From Actinoallomurus liliacearum (lineage in GTDB: Bacteria; Actinomycetota; Actinomycetes; Streptosporangiales; Streptosporangiaceae): a stretch of 64,000 bases of DNA. Below are positions 61,366-64,000 of the stretch, in pieces. The stretch is from contig NZ_BAABHJ010000008.1 in assembly GCF_039542035.1 (NCBI RefSeq), forward strand, positions 496,001-560,000. Direction: 5' to 3'. Numbering within the stretch: position 1 is the first letter of the stretch; each line of letters opens with the position of its first letter. Made by a program: the position numbers and the translations under genes. The notes under the pieces are model-generated. The model ran no database searches. It was not told the DNA's origin and saw nothing but the letters and a program-made list of their open reading frames with translations.

Positions 61366-61893
61366 TCACCGGCCCGGCGGGCGACCGGACGGGGGCGGGT
61401 CCGCGCTGAAAGTTTCACCGGCGCCGGGCGTCCCGGTCAGCGCGGTGAACGACTGGACGAACGAGGTGAGCAACCGGGCGAACGCGACCCGGTCCTCGTC
61501 CGGCCAGTCGGCCATCGCCCGCGCGAACGTCTCCTGCCGGAACCGGTGGATGAGGGCGAGCTGCTCGCGGGCGGCATCGGTGAGCGCGACGGGCGTGCGG
61601 CGCCCGTCCCGCTGGTCGGCGAGGCGGACGAGCAGGCCGGCGTCGACCGCGCGGGCCACCAGCCGGCTCGCCCTCGGCTGGTCGACGTCGAGCGCCGCCG
61701 CCACCTCGGTGATCGTGCAGGGCCGTCCCATTCCCTCGATCGCGTCCAGCACGCCGAAGACGGTCGGATCGAAGGTGACGCCGTCGAGGTCCCGACCCAC
61801 CCTGCTCAGCGCGCGGCGCGTCTGGCTCCGGCGGATGGCGACCATGGCGCGCTCCACCGCGATCAGTGCTTCTCGTTGCCGTTCCGCGTTCAT
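61366..61893 (-). CDS. MarR-family transcriptional regulator
   Basis: 175 aa. Winged HTH: FGVLDAIEGMGRPCTITEVA, ALDVDQPRASRLVARAVDAG, LLVRLADQRDGRRTPVALTD (wing with DxR). The C-terminal tail is Ser/Pro/Gly-rich. ATG 61893 is preceded by TAAACT with 7 nt between. It is 131 bp upstream of the pectinesterase-expansin operon on the same strand and may be co-transcribed or may control it. Divergent from a second MarR-like gene. Confidence 0.92.
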   Translation of the reverse strand: MNAERQREALIAVERAMVAIRRSQTRRALSRVGRDLDGVTFDPTVFGVLDAIEGMGRPCTITEVAAALDVDQPRASRLVARAVDAGLLVRLADQRDGRRTPVALTDAAREQLALIHRFRQETFARAMADWPDEDRVAFARLLTSFVQSFTALTGTPGAGETFSADPPPSGRPPGR

Positions 61894-61900
61894 GGATGTT

Positions 61901-61906
61901 AGTTTA
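61901..61906 (-). promoter_or_regulatory. Leaderless -10 box for marR gene
   Basis: TAAACT followed by 7 nt and ATG 61893; it overlaps the operator palindrome at 61905. Confidence 0.6.
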
Positions 61907-61918
61907 CAAATACTTGTA
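61905..61918. promoter_or_regulatory. MarR-type operator TACAAATACTTGTA
   Basis: Inverted repeat TACAA/TTGTA with 4 nt between, in the 49-bp gap between two divergent MarR-type genes. It overlaps the -10 box of the minus-strand gene, so binding should block it. Confidence 0.7.
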
Positions 61919-61942
61919 CTTTTACATGAAAGTGAGACTGTG

Positions 61943-62386
61943 ATGCAGCAGCGTCCCGGCGTCCGGCAGCACCGCCCGTTCGGCTACTGGGTGAAGGAGA
62001 TCGATCGCCGCATCGAGGAGATGGGCCGCCGGGTCCTCGCCGAGCAGGGGCTCGACCGGCGGCTCTGGCAGGTGCTCAACACGATCGCGAGGGGCCCGGT
62101 CGGCCCGGACGACCTGGACCGAGAGCTCGCGCCGTTCCTCTCGGCGGACGAGCCCACCCTCCGGCCGTACGTCGATGACCTGGCCCGGCGCGGATGGGTG
62201 TCCCGGAGCGGCGAGGGCGACCTCACGCTCACCGACGCCGGCCGGGACGCGTACGGCCGCGCGCGCGAACGGATGTACGCCGCGCGCGCCCGCGTCGTCG
62301 AGGGCCTGTCGTCGGAGGACTACGACACCCTCATGGACCTCCTGGAGAGGATCGCCGGCAACCTCGGCGCCGAGGTCGCCGCCTGA
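61943..62386 (+). CDS. MarR-like winged-helix regulator
   Basis: 147 aa. MQQRPGVRQHRPFGYWVKEI, IDRRIEEMGRRVLAEQGLDR, then a winged helix with RLWQVLNTIARGPVGPDDLD, PYVDDLARRGWVSRSGEGDL and LTDAGRDAYGRARERM. Similar to small MarR proteins of actinomycetes. ATG 61943 with weak AGTGAG. It shares an operator with the divergent MarR gene. Confidence 0.85.
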   Translation: MQQRPGVRQHRPFGYWVKEIDRRIEEMGRRVLAEQGLDRRLWQVLNTIARGPVGPDDLDRELAPFLSADEPTLRPYVDDLARRGWVSRSGEGDLTLTDAGRDAYGRARERMYAARARVVEGLSSEDYDTLMDLLERIAGNLGAEVAA

Positions 62387-62462
62387 CCACCCGCGCGGGC
62401 GGTGATTCTTACGGAATGCGGACGGCTCGCCGCCGTCCCCGATCGGGCCGCCCGGCCGCGGT

Positions 62463-62468
62463 TAGCGT
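62463..62468 (+). promoter_or_regulatory. Leaderless -10 box for epimerase gene
   Basis: TAGCGT followed by 6 nt and ATG 62475. Confidence 0.6.
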
Positions 62469-62474
62469 GCGGAC

Positions 62475-63461
62475 ATGCGCGTACTCGTGACCGGCTCCGC
62501 CGGGTTCATCGGATCCCACGTCATCGAGGAGTTCCGGGCGCACGGCCACGAGGTGCGCCTGCTCGACCTGCGGTCGGGCGAGGACGTCCGCGACGCCGTC
62601 ACCGTCGCGCGGTGTCTCCTCGGCGTCGACGCGGTCTGCCACCAGGCCGCCAAGGTCGGGCTGGGCGTCGACGTCTCCGACCTGCCCGCGTACGCCTCGG
62701 CGAACGTCCTCGGCACGGCCGTCCTGCTCGCCGGGATGGCCGGGGCGGGCGTCCGGCGGCTCGTCCTCGCCTCGTCGATGGTCGTGTACGGCGAGGGCGC
62801 CTACGACTGCGCGGCGCACGGCCGGGTACGGCCCGGACCGCGCGCCGAGGAGGACCTGGCGGCGGGGCGGTTCGAGCCGCGCTGCCCGCTGTGCGGTGCG
62901 GTGCTGACGCCGGGCACCGTCGGCGAGGACGCGCCCGTCGACCCCCGGAACGCCTACGCCGATTCCAAGCTCGCCCAGGAGCACCTCGCGGCGTCGTGGG
63001 CCCGGACCACCGGCGGGACGGTGCTGGCACTGCGCTACCACAACGTGTACGGCCCTCGAATGCCGCGCGACACCCCGTACGCCGGGGTCGCCGCGATCTT
63101 CCGCTCGGCCCTCGAGCGCGGCGCGGCGCCGCGCGTCTTCGAGGACGGCGGGCAGCGCCGCGACTTCGTCCACGTCCGCGACGTCGCCCGCGCGAACCTC
63201 CTGGCGCTCGAGGCGGCCGGGCCGCGCCTCGGTGAACTGCGGGCGTACAACATCGCCAGTGGCGAGCCGCGTACGGTCGGGGAGATGGCGGTCGCGCTCG
63301 CCGAGGCGTACGGCGGGCCGGCCCCGACCGTCACCGGTGAGTACCGGCTGGGCGACGTCCGTCACATCGTCGCGGCGCCCGACCGGGCCCGCACGGAGCT
63401 CGGCTTCCGCTCCACGGTCTCCTTCGAGGACGGCATGGCCGAGTTCGCCACCCGCCCCTGA
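62475..63461 (+). CDS. NAD-dependent sugar-nucleotide epimerase/dehydratase with zinc-knuckle insert
   Basis: 328 aa extended SDR. MRVLVTGSAGFIGSHVIEEF (NAD), LASSMVVYG, YADSK (Tyr-x3-Lys), RYHNVYGPRMPRDTPYAG, QRRDFVHVRDVARANLLALE, NIASGEPRTVGEM. Between the strands around residues 115-145 lies an insert with DCAAHG and RCPLCGAVL, a CxxH/CxxC set that may hold zinc. The substrate is likely a nucleotide sugar. Leaderless start. Confidence 0.92.
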   Translation: MRVLVTGSAGFIGSHVIEEFRAHGHEVRLLDLRSGEDVRDAVTVARCLLGVDAVCHQAAKVGLGVDVSDLPAYASANVLGTAVLLAGMAGAGVRRLVLASSMVVYGEGAYDCAAHGRVRPGPRAEEDLAAGRFEPRCPLCGAVLTPGTVGEDAPVDPRNAYADSKLAQEHLAASWARTTGGTVLALRYHNVYGPRMPRDTPYAGVAAIFRSALERGAAPRVFEDGGQRRDFVHVRDVARANLLALEAAGPRLGELRAYNIASGEPRTVGEMAVALAEAYGGPAPTVTGEYRLGDVRHIVAAPDRARTELGFRSTVSFEDGMAEFATRP

Positions 63462-63470
63462 GCCCCGTTC

Positions 63471-63550
63471 CGAAGACTCGGTGAACTCCCGCCGCCGGAG
63501 GCACTATGCCCCGGTACACCCGGGCGGGAAGGGAGTTCGCCGAGCCTTCG
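63471..63550. terminator. Long imperfect hairpin between epimerase and cupin genes
   Basis: Arms of 20 bp (63471-63490 and 63531-63550), 18 of 20 paired, with a 40-nt GC-rich interior, between two convergent genes. Possibly a bidirectional terminator. Confidence 0.6.
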
Positions 63551-63559
63551 GGCGAACGC

Positions 63560-63964
63560 TCAGCGGTCGGGGAACTCGATCTCGGGTGACTCGTCGGCGG
63601 CGAGAAGGAAGTACCCAAGGAACGTCACACCGTCGTCCTGGGCGTCGAAACGCGCGATACGGACACCCTCGGGCTCGTAGAACACGTCTCCGGGACCGAG
63701 TACGGAGGCCGCTTCGCCGTCGATCTGATAGACCGCCGACCCCGTCTCGATGCTGCCGAAGACCGGGCCGTTGTGCACATGCAGCCCGGCCGCGCGGCCG
63801 GGCGCGATGGTGATGCGCCGGACCTGAACCCGGTGTGTGCTCTGCGGCACCGGCAGGGGCTGGTCGAGCAGCACCGAGCGGGAGATCGGCGGGATGCTCT
63901 CGGCGTCGGCGACTTGATCGTCGCGGTGGTATCCGCCGTCATGCGGGATCGGCTCGATGCGCAT
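63560..63964 (-). CDS. Cupin-domain protein
   Basis: 134 aa. Double-stranded beta-helix: HRVQVRRITIAPGRAAGLHV, HNGPVFGSIETGSAVYQIDG, and VLGPGDVFYEPEGVRIARFD. His pair in the first motif suggests a metal site. Function unknown; similar small cupins are isomerases, oxygenases or sensors. ATG 63964 with AGAGAGGA upstream. Confidence 0.9.
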   Translation of the reverse strand: MRIEPIPHDGGYHRDDQVADAESIPPISRSVLLDQPLPVPQSTHRVQVRRITIAPGRAAGLHVHNGPVFGSIETGSAVYQIDGEAASVLGPGDVFYEPEGVRIARFDAQDDGVTFLGYFLLAADESPEIEFPDR

Positions 63965-64000
63965 GGTGCCGTGGTCCTCTCTCGGCCGGTGGTCGGTGCG

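Overview
The window is GC-rich, densely coded DNA with GTG/TTG starts, many 4-bp stop/start overlaps and an actinobacterial gene repertoire: a cvn conservon, XRE-DUF5753/DUF397 regulators, a Glp/GlpR division locus, LCP cell-wall ligases, and leaderless TANNNT promoters 6-7 nt before start codons. The closest overall style is a filamentous actinomycete, probably of the Streptosporangiales (Thermomonosporaceae-like). This placement is an inference from gene content and order. No plasmid, phage, insertion sequence or CRISPR array is visible.

Layout. 0-7 kb: two tandem membrane LytR-CpsA-Psr proteins, a small EF-hand protein beside a small membrane protein, and an ECF-type sigma factor fused to a transmembrane segment and a long disordered tail. 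7-9.4 kb: a decayed Gfo/Idh/MocA-DeoR chimera, hemE, and tRNA-Ala(CGC) with its terminator. 9.5-18 kb: the conserved block glpR(sepX)-rimJ-mog-moaC-glp-galU on the minus strand, then 5-formyl-THF cyclo-ligase, a hydroxyacid dehydrogenase, a NhaP-type antiporter and an FmdB-like zinc ribbon. 18-25 kb: MMPL exporter with a large operator, MTA phosphorylase, SAF-domain protein, a VanY-type peptidase, and an ADP-ribosylglycohydrolase.

25-30 kb: a complete conservon cvnA-B-C-D plus a cytochrome P450 with a Trp in place of the ExxR arginine; the genes overlap and should be co-translated. 30-35 kb: cell-surface protein, L,D-transpeptidase lipoprotein, and a signalling pair made of a receiver/glutaredoxin-like/thioredoxin-reductase-like fusion translationally coupled to a cyclic-nucleotide-domain histidine kinase. 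35-45 kb: permeases, a divergent FAD monooxygenase/TetR pair next to the remnant of another, MscL, BrkB-like and MgtC-like membrane proteins, a STAS antagonist, an exporter/Lrp pair and a DMT exporter.

45-50 kb: an AbaA/WhiJ-like locus (ATPase, XRE-DUF5753, DUF397), a DUF1877 protein, and a duplicated segment whose second gene copy is truncated. 50-59 kb: LysR with two tandem SDRs that share a nearly identical 5' part, an XRE-cupin regulator, GNAT, AlkB-like and YkvA-like proteins, AraC, a saccharopine-dehydrogenase-like protein and a phosphoesterase. 59-64 kb: a secreted expansin and pectin methylesterase in one operon (plant cell-wall loosening), two divergent MarR-type regulators sharing an operator, a zinc-knuckle NAD-epimerase and a cupin.

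The most noteworthy items are the cysteine-less redox/receiver fusion with its kinase, the expansin-pectinesterase pair, the membrane-tethered sigma factor, the conservon P450, the recurrent leaderless promoter layout, and the partial duplication at 48-50 kb.
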